Shown: positions 20,365 to 30,730, numbered from the stretch's first letter. The stretch is DNA of 64,000 nt from Diphasiastrum complanatum (GCA_029204225.1 MU832227.1:17491-81490); one strand, 5' to 3'. A program made the numbers and translations. The notes: generated by a model not told the origin, from the sequence alone.

Positions 20365-22203
20365 ATGGAGGACCATCTTGAAGAGTTACGAGCACTGACG
20401 GACGGAGAAGAGCTGACTCGAGAATACAGCTCTCGCATGCATCGAGATGGCACCAGGTCCAAGTCGAGAAAGAAAGAGCGTATGCACTCCACAGTGGCGC
20501 CCCTCCATGAAGAAATGGGTGGCCCTTCTGAACCTACACCAAGAGATGAACCCTTGCCAGAGGCACAACAGGACCTCTTTGAAGTGAAGATGCGGCAATA
20601 CTTATCAAGCACAATGACGGCTATGCTTAGCGAGGTGAAGAAGGATAGAGAAACCGAAAGGAAAGAATGGCAAACATCCTTGCGAGCCATGAATCTTACT
20701 CAAATTAACCTTGCTAGAGAAATGAGAGACGGGCTAACACAGCTCGAAGCCAGGTTTGAAGAGTTGGAAGCAACTAGGGAGAATGCAGTGGCGCCTCCTC
20801 CACAGATACCAAGAGAACCACGAGCGCGAACCACGGAGGGCCCAAGAAAGACTGCCAAAGTGAAAGCACCACCTACTTTCAAAGGAGAGCGTGACATTCG
20901 AGTTGTGGAAGATTGGTTGTTTCACATGGACCATTACTTCCGTCTAATGAACACTCCTGAGGAAGAAATAACTGACTTGGCATTAGCATATTTTGAGGGC
21001 TACACTACAAATTGGTACCGGATGGCAGGAATGCATTTTCAAACATGGGACGCATTCAAAGCCGCGTTACGAGAAGAGTTCATACCGAAGGATTCACACA
21101 TGAGATTGAGGACAGAATTATCGGGGCTCAAACAGAAAGGGTCATTGCAAGAGTACCTCAATAGATTCAGACAGAGTGTATGGGTTATTGAAGATATGTC
21201 CGAGGCGGACAAAACTCATTACCTATTGTCTGGAATGCAATCCTGGACCCGACGTGCGATAGACAGCTACATGCCCCATGATTTCAATTCAACTATTCGA
21301 GCGGCTGAAATGGTTTGTGATTATGAGAGCACATTGGCACCAGCTGCTCTCGCAACCTCAACAAGAGTATTTAGTGGATCCAGACCGAGTCCGAGCTTCT
21401 TTTCAAGGGGGGACTCAGCTCCAAATGGCAACCAAGCCTCGAGTAGCGTGAATAAATTCCCAACAAAAACAGGGTTTGGCAACCAAGGCAACAATGGAGG
21501 GAACATGTTCCAGAGAAGAAACAATGTTGGACCTTCAGCTAGTCACAGCAACAGCTCACCAACAGTGGGCAGTTCCATGCGTTGCTTCAACTATCATCAG
21601 CAAGGTCACTCTTGGAGATCATGCCCCAAACCATTGAATAAGCAAATCATTTCTGCCATTGAAGGATTTGATAAGATGGAGAGAGAGGCATTTGATCAAG
21701 AAGATGGTGAACAAGATGATGAAGAGGACCCAGAAACGGATTTGACGGAGTCTGACCTGAATGCCTTGCAACAGATAGGGGCACTTGCGGCTTATCGTGA
21801 ACATCTTATGGCGACTCCTGCGAGAGGATCCAAGTTATTGTACCTGAAAGGCTGTATTCAAGGCAGGATCATTTACTTCATGGTAGACCTGGGGGCGTCA
21901 CATAACTACTTGTCAGAAAAACTGACAGGAGAATTGGACATCCAATGTGAAGAAAATGTGACTCCTATTTGTGTGGAGACCGCGAAAGGTACAATGACCA
22001 CTTGTAGACTGGCAACCAACTTACCAATCTCTCTGGGAGCCTGGAAGAATCGACTAACGTTCACAATCTTGAAGATGGATGCCTTCGACGCTATTTTGGG
22101 ATTAAGTTGGTGGTGGCCTTCTTGGCAAAAGGGGTTAACCTTGTGTTATTATATAATGGCAGGAGACCTTGTGTCGTCAGAGCTGTGCCAGGGGACCAAC
22201 TAG
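20365..22203 (+). CDS. Gag-protease polyprotein of the B element (Ty3/gypsy type)
   Basis: 612 residues from ATG at 20365. A charged, coiled-coil-prone stretch (about 70-140) precedes a retrotransposon Gag domain (about 175-320: VVEDWLFHMDHYF, REEFIPKD, LQEYLNRFRQ). A Ser/Asn/Gly-rich linker follows, then a zinc knuckle at 407-420, an acidic linker and a retropepsin domain (about 495-585: MVDLGASHNYLS, ILKMDAFDAILGL). Two key positions are altered: the second knuckle Cys is Tyr (C-X2-Y-X4-H-X4-C), and the protease motif is D-L-G-A instead of D-S/T-G-A. The protein may therefore assemble poorly and lack protease activity. The frame runs out in a frameshift near 22105. Capsid assembly is the family role. 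Confidence 0.85.
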   Translation: MEDHLEELRALTDGEELTREYSSRMHRDGTRSKSRKKERMHSTVAPLHEEMGGPSEPTPRDEPLPEAQQDLFEVKMRQYLSSTMTAMLSEVKKDRETERKEWQTSLRAMNLTQINLAREMRDGLTQLEARFEELEATRENAVAPPPQIPREPRARTTEGPRKTAKVKAPPTFKGERDIRVVEDWLFHMDHYFRLMNTPEEEITDLALAYFEGYTTNWYRMAGMHFQTWDAFKAALREEFIPKDSHMRLRTELSGLKQKGSLQEYLNRFRQSVWVIEDMSEADKTHYLLSGMQSWTRRAIDSYMPHDFNSTIRAAEMVCDYESTLAPAALATSTRVFSGSRPSPSFFSRGDSAPNGNQASSSVNKFPTKTGFGNQGNNGGNMFQRRNNVGPSASHSNSSPTVGSSMRCFNYHQQGHSWRSCPKPLNKQIISAIEGFDKMEREAFDQEDGEQDDEEDPETDLTESDLNALQQIGALAAYREHLMATPARGSKLLYLKGCIQGRIIYFMVDLGASHNYLSEKLTGELDIQCEENVTPICVETAKGTMTTCRLATNLPISLGAWKNRLTFTILKMDAFDAILGLSWWWPSWQKGLTLCYYIMAGDLVSSELCQGTN

Positions 22204-22565
22204 AAAAGAACGACACAAATGAACCTGAGCCAACCATTCCTCCCAATCTCATTCACCTATTTAACGAAGGACAACCAACAGTGACAGACCAGCTGACACG
22301 GGAACAAATGGAGCCAAAATTGCCTATAGTCTCTACATCGAAGGTGAATTCAAGTGCCGATGCAGAGCTCAAGGAGCTCACCTTGTGTGACCAAGCGAAA
22401 ACTCACTTTTTTAATGAAAGACATCCAACAGTGACAAACCAGCTGACGCGAGGTCAAATGGAGCCAACATTGCCTGCAGTTTCTACGTCAAAGGTGAATC
22501 TAAGTGCCGATGCAGAGCTCAAGGAGCTCAACCTGGACGACCAAACGAAATATCTAGAGTCCTAG
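22107..22565 (+). CDS. Frame-shifted continuation of B polyprotein with duplicated 48-residue unit
   Basis: This overlaps the end of the Gag-protease frame in another frame. GVNLVLLYNGRRPCVVRAVP aligns with SSNLVLLDYKGQICVTKALP in the pol remnant at 41076-41135, so it is the true continuation after an indel near 22105. The reading then leaves pol and carries two 48-residue units in tandem (FNE-x2-PTVT-x-QLTR, then ADAELKEL), ending with TAG at 22563-22565. The pol region is replaced by this tail. No function is recognised. Confidence 0.6.
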   Translation: MVVAFLAKGVNLVLLYNGRRPCVVRAVPGDQLEKNDTNEPEPTIPPNLIHLFNEGQPTVTDQLTREQMEPKLPIVSTSKVNSSADAELKELTLCDQAKTHFFNERHPTVTNQLTRGQMEPTLPAVSTSKVNLSADAELKELNLDDQTKYLES

Positions 22566-22895
22566 GGGACTCATCCAGATGTGCGACGACAACGACATAT
22601 CTGAGGCTTAAGGGAGCCGTGAGTACCTTTTTCTTTCATGCTAATAAAGTAAGCCGCATTTCTTATTGAGGAGTGAGCTTCAGTTTGATGTCTAAGTGCA
22701 GCAGCTTCACACAGGTTTTACGTAAGTGAACTAGATCCACACTTTTCCTGTGCTGGGTGTAAAACACAATATCATTACTCTGCTTTACAGTTGGTTTCCT
22801 TTGCCCGGTGAATCAAACCCGTGCCCTTGTATATGTGACTAAAGTCTGGCCGGTGAATTAAGCCCGTGCCATGAGTCTTAGGTTCTAGTTTGGCC

Positions 22896-22932
22896 CTGAT
22901 GAGGACATCAGCTTTCTCAAACGAGGGGAGGA
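22896..22932 (+). promoter_or_regulatory. Polypurine tract and stem-loop of the B element
   Basis: Inverted repeat CTGATG/CATCAG with loop AGGA (22896-22911), then AAACGAGGGGAGGA (22919-22932) directly against the 3' LTR. The arrangement matches that of family A, where the stem is two base pairs longer. Confidence 0.75.
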
Positions 22933-23852
22933 TGTTGTAAAGCTGACTTGGGTGCACCCAGCGTGCCCTGTAAGACTCAAAGGGGTGACACTCCCTAAGG
23001 TCCCAGAGCAAGTTAGAACGTCAAGGACTGAGCCTCCGACCTGTGGTGAGCCAGTCAAGTAGTCACAAAGTCATGAGCTAGCTCTGGAGCTCGAGTCATG
23101 GCCTAGTCAGGAAAGCAGGTTGATTCGGCCGCCGGGACGGCTCCCGGGACCCATGTCCGGGAGCTAGACTGATTCTGCCAGGCTTGCCAGGCTTAATCAG
23201 CAAAATAAAAACTAAGTCCTAAAAAGCGTGCTTTACCAGAAAGCACTATGTTTCAAACCAGAGGGGGTGCGCCGAATCACAGCAGAACTATAGGGGGAGT
23301 CCGGCAGACAGAAACTTGGGCAGCTCAACCAGCGCCAGGAATCCAGTCGCCAGGTCTCAGCTCCCTCTACCAGCACGAGCCAGGCACAATGCCCAGCACG
23401 TGTTGGTGGCCCCGAGACCGGTCAGTCTATGTATGAATGTAACCTCTTCCAAATCTAATAAAGTTGATCCTTGGGGATGATTACCATTTCGGTTTCGCCT
23501 CCGGGACTGGTCCAAGTGGAAGGACCCTTGCTACAACCTTTTTGCGTCGCTGGCGCCTAAGGGTCCCTGTCATCGACATGGGGCTTGCCGCTATGCCAAT
23601 TGGTCAGTTTGGCGACCACTATGCCTTGGATTTCATGTGTGGCTTGTCTTTGCCTTTGGTTACCTTTTGGGGACGGATTCTGAGTTGGCTTTCGGGTTGG
23701 TTGGGATTCCAGTTTTCTTAAGTCTGAATGGTTAAGCTTGTTACGTTTCTGAGTTGGCTTTTATGTAAGTGCATGATGGATGAATGTTAGACTTAAGCGC
23801 GTGTTGGGGAAACCGCTCAAGTCTCAGCGCCCTTTGAGGCGCCGGCGCAACA
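22933..23852 (+). repeat. 3' LTR of the B element
   Basis: 920 bp, about 98.6 percent identical to the 5' LTR by eye count. The following bases GTGACC are reversed family A LTR, not a copy of the 5' flank. Confidence 0.9.
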
Positions 23853-24323
23853 GTGACCAACCCTAGTCTCCGGGGCGCTAGCATGCCAAGGCGAGAGCCA
23901 TGACAACATTCCAGCAAGGGAGGTTGAGACTTGGTTGGAGCTCGCCCTGAGTCGCAACCCGCACTCCCCTATAGTATTGGTGTGATTCGGCCCCCCCTCA
24001 TACCAAGCACTCTACCCAAGCTGGTAAAGCACGTTTTTCTCTCTCTAGGATTTTCTCTTTCTAGAAAGTCATTTTCTCTCTCTAGATTTTATTGATCCCC
24101 AGGCTTCCTTTAATCATGCCTAGATCGTGTGAGGTGATTGCACATCGATCTGAGCTCTCTGGACTTCGCTAGAACCCATCAAAGATTTTCAGCCATAGGA
24201 ACTTGGCGCCGGCTGCATTCTGGTCACAGTTTCGCCGGGAGCAGCAGGGGCGCTGCTGGCGCCGGGGACATAGCTGGCGCCGATGGCGCCGGAAGTAAAG
24301 CTTGTAAAGGTAGCTTTACAACA
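23853..24323 (-). mobile_element. Family A LTR fragment (LTR 5' part), minus orientation
   Basis: It starts at GTGACCAACCCTAGTCTCC and runs to the reversed LTR start, CTTGTAAAGGTAGCTTTACAACA at 24323. It is the complement of the portion interrupted at 18611, minus about 355 bp. Its U3 region has fewer GGCGCC units than other copies. Confidence 0.8.
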
Positions 24324-25188
24324 TATTGCTTGTGATACAAGGAGCTGATGGCTCGAGAAGGAACCTTTTCTTTTGAAGGCTGATACCATCAAACAAAGAG
24401 GACTACAGAATCTGTGGGGTAGATTTGCAGTTCAAGTACTCACACGTGAACGACAACGAAACGACTCAATGTTTGCAAAGGATGGATGGCTAGCCTGTTT
24501 CTTGGGTTAGTTTCATTTGCGACAACGCCCACCAGATACAAGCAGAAAGTCAAAAGTTGGAAAGGGCAATTTCAGGGGAGATCTTCTATGGAGCAGTTGG
24601 TCTTCATTTTGGGACGGCCACCTTCGGAACTGAAACTCACTGAGCATGAGTGATATCGAGTATCAGGTGACCTAGCCATACTCACACGAGGAGACTCGCG
24701 AATTTTGGACCTAATAAGTTGACAAGTTTTTGTTGTGTAAAGGAAAGTGTGTTATAGGCTTTCTCTGGACCAACAATGATGAGGAAACATATGAGTACAC
24801 TGGCTTGTGTTACGTGTAAGGCAGCTGATCAATGAAGGAACTGTGAAAGTTGAGTCTTGCATGAGAGACTTGGTATTTCGAACGGACGCTAAGGGAAAGT
24901 TCGTGTTGAGATTGGACTAGTGCAAACTCTGGGTGCATGTGTCTGATTCAAAAAGAGCTACTTGAAGCCAAGCTTGATGTACACTTCTTGTTTTGACTGT
25001 GAAGCAACTGACCAGTGATGGAATTGTGAAAGTCAAGTTTTGCGCGACAGACATGGTGCTTCAAACAAACGCGAAGAGATAGATCGGAGGCGGATCAAAC
25101 TGGTGCGACCCTTTGGCTTTCCATGAGGTCAATGGTTACATTTGGGCTGATTCAAAGAGCTACTTCAAGCTAAGTGAGAGGTGGATTG
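24324..25188 (+). mobile_element. Family A internal region, plus orientation, truncated
   Basis: It corresponds to the reverse complement of about 13140-14460 in the full-length A element. It starts at TTGCTTGTGATACAAGG and ends in the repeated degenerate ORF (KQLTSDGIVKVKF, GYIWADSKSYFKLSER) at about 25180. Reversed LTR pieces flank it on both sides, so its orientation conflicts with its neighbours and it must be a rearrangement product. It contains one unit of the 250-bp duplication. Confidence 0.75.
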
Positions 25189-26256
25189 CAACATTGAGAT
25201 CCAACCTGGCGCCATGCCAGATCGAGGGTCCCGATGTGGGTGACTTCCCTCCAAGCAAGCCGCCCGACATACATCAAACTTAACCAACTCGAAGCTTCGT
25301 TACAAACGAGTAACATCCATTCCAAGCAAGCGGTCTGACTTACATCAGACTTAACCAACTGAAAGCTTCGTCACGAGCGCTGGAAGCCAACCTGGCGCCA
25401 CGCCAGACTGGACAGCCATAAACGGGTAACTTCCACCCAAGCAAGCCATCCAACTCAGCCGACAGGTTAGAGCCCGTTCCCCAACAGCTTAACCCATTCA
25501 CGTTCATGCAAGGAACACTCAGAACCACAAGTCGCGACGGATATGGAGACAACCAGTTCCTGGACCAAATGGTCCCGACAGCATACCGCTGGCGCCACGG
25601 ACCGAATGGTCCCAACGGCATACCGCTGGCGTCCTGGGATACGACCCTCAGCTATTTGCCAAGTTAAAAATTTTGAAAGCGGCCTTACAACTGGCTGTTT
25701 TACCGAACACTAAAACCCAGAAGGTAATCAGAGTCAGTTTGAGAAAAATCCCACTTTATTGATAAATCTGAGAAGGTTACATTTTAAGTGTGTGACCGAC
25801 CCTAGTCTTCGGGGCGCTAGCATGCCAAGGCGAGAGCCATGACAACATTCCAGCAAGGGAGGTTGAGACTTGGTTGGAGCTCGCCCTGAGTCGCAACCCG
25901 CACTCCCCTATAGTATTGGTGTGATTCGGCACCTCCCCTCATACTAAGCACTCTACCCAAGCTGGTAAAGCACATTTCTCTCTCTCTAAAATTTTCTCTT
26001 TCTAGAAAGTCATTTTCTCTCTCTAGATTTTATTGATCCCCAGGTTTCCTTCAATCATGCCTAGATCGTGTGAGGTGATTGCACACCAATCTGAGCTCTC
26101 TGGATTTCGCTAGAACCGATCAAAGATTTTCAGCCATAGGAACTTGGCGTCGGGAGCGGCGCCGGTGCCAGGAGCAGCAGGGGCGCTGATGGCGCCGGGG
26201 ACATAGCTGGCGCCCATAGCGCCATAAGTAAAGCTTGTAAAGGTAGCTTTACAACA
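25189..26256 (-). mobile_element. Family A LTR, minus orientation, 3' end missing
   Basis: Reversed LTR starting inside the LTR at about ACATTGAGATCCAACC and ending with the LTR start at 26256 (TTTACAACA). The first 160 or so bases of a complete reversed LTR are absent. A plus-oriented A LTR fragment abuts it directly at 26257. Confidence 0.8.
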
Positions 26257-26689
26257 TGAACGGGCTCTAACCTGTCGGGTGAGCTGGATGGCTTGCTTGG
26301 GTGGAAGTCACCTGTTTATGGCTGTCCAGTCTGGTGTGGCGCCAGGTTGGCTTCCAGCGCTCGTGACGAAGCTTTCAGTTGGTTAAGTCTGATATAAGTC
26401 AGACCGCTTGCTTGAAATGGATGTTACTCGTTTGTAACGAAGCTTCGGGTTGGTCAAGTTTGATGTATGTCGGGCAGCTTGCTTGGAGGGAAGTCACCTA
26501 CATCGGAACCCCCGATCTGGCATGGCGCCAGGTTGGATTTCAATGTTGGTTTTCGGAACTTCGAGTTGGTTAAGTCTGATCGTTGTTGCCGATTTGAATG
26601 CTTGTATATCAAGTGGGTTTGGATACAAGAGTTGAAGGCTAGGAAGCTAAGTCGTGGTTCCCGGCTCCCTTTGGGATGCCTGCGCTACA
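26257..26689 (+). mobile_element. Family A LTR 3' portion, plus orientation
   Basis: It starts within the LTR near GAACGGGCTCTAACCTGTC and ends properly with TGCGCTACA at 26689. The next bases (CCCGC) are non-repeat DNA. Several bases differ from the other copies, for example a short deletion near 26625. Confidence 0.8.
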
Positions 26690-27016
26690 CCCGCTCCTTA
26701 TGGTGTGGGAGGAGTCAAAGTCAGTGCAGCTTGTAGATGTGGAACATTTTGTAAAGTGTTGCTCCATGGGAGATGAAGCTTTGAAGAAGTATGAGCGCCT
26801 CCAGAAGCTTCGGCTCTTTGATGGGTTGTATTCCCAATTGCCCATGCTAAGGATTCAATGGATGATGTACAAGAGCTTGGGTTGTTGATTATGATATCAA
26901 AACAACACAAGGTGTGAATGAATGGTAAAGAGACGAAGATGAGGGTAAGTGGTAAGATGTGAGTCGGATATGGGGGTCGTGAAGGAGGTCACAATTGTCT
27001 TGGTTTTGAGGGGGTC
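26690..27016 (+). other. Non-repeat segment with coding-like open frame
   Basis: This lies between two A LTRs and continues after the solo LTR at 28217 (flanks GGGTC/GGGTC), so it is older than that insertion. A plus-strand frame to 26888 reads LLMVWEESKSVQLVDVEHF, then DEALKKYERLQKLRLFDGLY and SQLPMLRIQWMMYKSLGC before a stop. The reverse strand is also open over much of it. I do not recognise the protein. It may be a host exon or a piece of another element. Confidence 0.3.
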
Positions 27017-28211
27017 TGTTGTAAAGCTACCTTTACAAGCTTTACTTCCGGCGCCATCAGCGCCAGCTATGTCCCCGGCGCCAGCGCCACTGTGACCAAA
27101 ATCCATCCGGCGCCAAGTTCCTATGGCTGAAAATCTTTGATCGATTCTAGCGAAGTCCAAAGAGCTCAGATCGATGTGCAATCACCTCACACGATCTAGG
27201 CATGATTAAAGGAAGCCTGGGGATCAATAAAATCTAGAGAGAGAAAATGACTTTCTAGAAAGAGAAAATCCTAGAGAGAGAAAAACGTGCTTTACCAGCT
27301 TGGGTAGAGTGCTTGGTATGAGGGGGGTGCCGAATCACACCAATACTATAGGGGAGTGCGGGTTGCGACTCAGGGCGAGCTCCAACCAAGTCTCAGCCTC
27401 CCTTGCTGGAATGTTGTCATGGCTCTCGCCTTGGCATGCTAGCGCCCCGGAGACTAGGGTCGGTCACACACTTGAAATCTAACCTTCTCAGATTTATCAA
27501 TAAAGTGGGATTTTCCTCAAACTGACTCTGATTACCTTCTGGGTTTCAGTGTTCGGTAAAAGCGCCAGTTGTAAGGCCGCTTTCAAAATTTTTAACTTGG
27601 CACATAGCTGAGGGTCGTATCCCGAGACGCCAGCGGTATGCCGTCGGGACCATTCGGTCCGTGGCGCCAGCGGTATGCTGTCGGGACCATTTGGTCCAAG
27701 AACTGGTTGTTTCCATATCTGTCGCGGCTTGTGGTTCTGAGTGTTCCTTGCATGAACGTGAATGGGTTAAGCTCTTGGGGAACGGGCTCTAACCTGTCGG
27801 CTGAGTTGGATGGCTTGCTTGGGTGGATGTTACCTGTTTATGGCTGTCCAGTCTGGCGTGGCGCCAGGTTGGCTTCTAGCGCTCGTGACGAAGCTTTCAT
27901 TGGTTAAGTCTGATGTAAGTCAGACCGCTTGCTTGGAAGGGATGTTACTCGTTTGTAATGAAGCTTCGAGTTGGTTAAGTTTGATGTATGTCGGGCGGCT
28001 TGCTTGGAGGGAAGTCACCCACGTCGGGACCCCCGATCTGGCATGGCGCCAGGTTGGATCTCAATGTTGGTTTTCGGAACTTCAAGTTGGTTAAGTCTGA
28101 TCGTTGTTGGCGAGTTGGCTGCTTGTATGTCAAGTGGGTTTGGATGGCAAGAGTTGAAGGCTGGGAAGCTAAGTCGTGGTTCCCGGGTCCCTTTGGGATG
28201 CCTGCGCTACA
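27017..28211 (+). mobile_element. Solo family A LTR with 5-bp target duplication
   Basis: 1195 bp from TGTTGTAAAGCTACC to GCGCTACA. It is flanked by GGGTC at 27012-27016 and GGGTC at 28212-28216. No primer binding site follows and no internal region is attached. This is the expected product of LTR-LTR recombination, and it fixes the LTR boundaries of family A precisely. Confidence 0.95.
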
Positions 28212-29290
28212 GGGTCCTTCAGATTAGCTTGGGTTGTTTCGTATCCGCTTCATTTGTCCGAGAGCCAAGATAAATGGTTACAAATTAGTGGTCAAAAAAA
28301 CTTTTTTCCTTAATAACGTGTATTAGAAGGCGTTTAATAATGCTTCTAAAATTTTTGAGAACTTGAACTTAGAATAAGTGGTCTGGTAGTATCTTTATTG
28401 TGATGCAGAAAGTGCTCATTAGTCCTGGCGTAGCTCTTTCCAGCGTCAGTTTTGCCTTTCCAACGTCAGTTCTGCCTGCGCTCTACTCATGCTCTCTTGC
28501 TGATTTGATTGCGATGGACAGCCATATTTTTTTCAAGTTCCCACATTGATCTACCTACGCTCTATTCCTCGCTCTCTTGCTGGTCTATCTGCGCTCTATT
28601 CCTAGCTCTCTTGCTAATTTGACTGTTGTAGGACAGCCAGCCACCATTCTCGGTCTGCTTTTTATCATAATGATTTTCTCTTCGAAGGTCGTTGATAGGA
28701 ATGCCTTGGCAACATAGAATACTGAGATCTGCTAACAATGTTGGAGATGTTCAACTGTTCTCTTAAAATTGTTGCTCAAAGGCAAGGAACTCTTCTCTCA
28801 AGAATGCGATTGATAGCCAGGATGGTGTGACTCAACAGTAATGATGGAACCTCCACCTTCCATCTGACCTGCACAAAGAGTAGCAATGACAGAAGGCCAA
28901 GAAGTATCTATCTTAGAATTTTGCTCCACGACTCAGAAACGATTTGTGTTAGTAGCTAGACCCCAAAGTTCACAATGCAACTGGAGCAGTACTCAAAGTC
29001 AAGTCAACGTTCGGGTCACAGCCACACAAATGACTAGACCCACTCGCCCAACCAAAAAGCCAATCTGCAGTTAGATGCACTCGCCCATCCACAAAAGCAA
29101 TTCCTACAGCTACGGTGAACGGAGAAGGTGTCGCAGCTCTCTCTAAACAAACTACTAGTGCCTGTCACAATGGAGCCAAAACAGAAAAATTGCAGCAGGT
29201 CTAAACGGTGATTTTTTGTGCTTCGTAGTTGTCATTTGAGTCCTAGATAGACATCTGCCGATATCTTTTTCTCAAGAACAGTCTGCCAGT
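28212..29290. other. Intergenic with short CTCTCTTGCT-type tandem repeats
   Basis: Between about 28478 and 28630, three imperfect units recur, built on 'CGCTCTA(C/T)TC' and 'GCTCTCTTGCT', with 'GGACAGCCA' nearby on both sides. No protein motif is seen; short frames further on lack any domain. Confidence 0.45.
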
Positions 29291-30730
29291 TGCATCTTTC
29301 GAGGTGTTTTTCTTCGAATTTCCTACTCGCACAGCTGATTTTCGGCATCTACAGAGGTTAAGATCCATCTCCATCCACTGTGCGAGTCTCAAAACTTCAA
29401 ACTTTGAGAATCTTCCTCAAAAAGACCTTCAAAGTCACGATTTTGGAAAGTTTCACCACTCACACAGCCACTTTTCAAGTAATGCAGATCTCAAGATCCA
29501 CTAATTTCTACTGTGCGAGTGTCCAAAAGAGTCGGCATCATCATTTCTAGCCTTCCCTCTGAATTTTTGTGTGCAAACAAGTTCTTTAGAGTAGAACCCG
29601 TTCGCACAGGTAGTAATATTCAGGTAGATATCTGCTCCTTACTCACTAAAAGTGAGTGTGCGAGTACCCCTTCACCTCAAAATTATGCAAAACCATGCAG
29701 TATTTGCACACTAGCAAGAGGCCCCAAGGTGTGTGAATTCTCTTGAGGAGGTAACACTTTGTCAAATCCAAACAAAAAAAAAAAATTCATGTGTGCTGAA
29801 AAAGCCACCTAACCACCATTTGCACAACCTGAAATAAGACTTCAGAGTTGATAGTGACCATAAAAAACCCTTGTGCTTCTTGAGGTGTATGAGTCATTTT
29901 TGTCAAATCTGAGTCATTACCTCTACCATTCTGTTGTACGATTCATTTTTGAGGTGTACGAGTCATTTTTGTCAAATCTACCCAACGGGGTTGGCTCAAC
30001 TGGTTAGCTTGGCATCCAAAGTTTCTTTGGTCCCAGGTTCGAGCCTCCCCTTGGAAACCAAGAAGCATTTTTGTCAAATCTGAGTCATTACCTCTAGCAT
30101 TCTTGTGCGAGTCATTCTTTAGCTGTGCGAGTAATTTTCCTTCAAACGTGTGCGAGTCATTTCCAGATTTGTACGAGTCATTTTGTTCCCCTGTGCGAGT
30201 CATTTTCTAATTCTTTTCGGAACCTTTCAAAACCTATGCGAGTCATTTCCAAGTTTGTGTGAGTCACTGTGCAAGTCATGTGCGAGTAGTAAGTTTCCTT
30301 GCACGAGTCATTTTTTTGTGCGAGTCATCTTCCTGTGTGAGTCATCTTCCAACCTTGCACGAGTCATTTTTTGCAATATACACACCTGTGCGAGCAGTAA
30401 GTTTCCTTGCACGAGTCATTTTTTGTGCGAGTCGTCTTTCTGCGGAGTCATTTTCTGTGCGAGTCCCTAGCCATTTTCTATCAATTTCTTGCTCTATGGT
30501 CAATTTGTGTGGACTAGGTCAAAAACAACTCGCACAACTGTGCGAGTCATTCCCTGAAATTTGCACAGAACTATGTCAAAAGGTAAGAAAACCTAGAAAA
30601 ACCTGTAGAAATACCTTCAAGTGCAAAATCTTTGATCTTTTCCAAAATAGAACTATCTAGTACTCGCACAGCCTATTTTTGGCAAGATTTGGACTTGTGC
30701 GAGTTCCCGGGCATGTGTGTGAATTCTATC
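29290..30730. repeat. Array of GTGCGAGTCATTTT-type short repeats
   Basis: The phrase TGTGCGAGTCATTTT and close variants (GCACGAGTCATTTT, TACGAGTCATTTT, reversed ACTCGCACA) occur about 25 to 30 times. They are densest at 30100-30475, where spacing is often 15-40 bp. The core GAGTCA resembles a bZIP (GCN4/AP-1) half-palindrome. Frames through it give repeated CASH/VRVI peptides and are products of the repeat, not genes. A tRNA-derived insertion at 29980-30065 interrupts it. Confidence 0.75.
29980..30065 (+). mobile_element. tRNA-derived SINE-like insertion with 16-bp target duplication
   Basis: An 86-bp insert is flanked by identical CATTTTTGTCAAATCT at 29964-29979 and 30066-30081. Inside are an RNA polymerase III A box, TGGCTCAACTGG, and a B box, GGTTCGAGCC, 35 bases further on. 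The insert ends GGAAACCAAGAAG. It lacks clean tRNA stem pairing and a long A tail, so it is a SINE head or retroposed tRNA pseudogene, not a working tRNA gene. The long perfect duplication indicates LINE-type target-primed insertion. Confidence 0.75.

Larger units (their letters stand above)
18612..23852 (+). mobile_element. Family B LTR retrotransposon with gag-protease only (TR-GAG-like)
   Basis: 5' LTR 18612-19531 and 3' LTR 22933-23852 are both 920 bp and differ at about 13 positions by eye, mostly C/T or G/A changes. Both begin TGTTGTAAAGCTGACTTGG; the 5' copy ends GACACAACA and the 3' copy GGCGCAACA. The primer binding site is TGGTATCAAAGCC (19534-19546) and the polypurine tract AAACGAGGGGAGGA (22919-22932). 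Coding content is one Gag-protease frame plus a short continuation. Reverse transcriptase, RNase H and integrase are absent. The flanks CATCC and GTGAC do not form a target duplication. Confidence 0.9.

Noticed and set aside
29980-30065. Functional tRNA gene
   Set aside because: A and B boxes are present, but acceptor and T-arm pairing is poor, and flanking 16-bp direct repeats show it is a retroposed copy.
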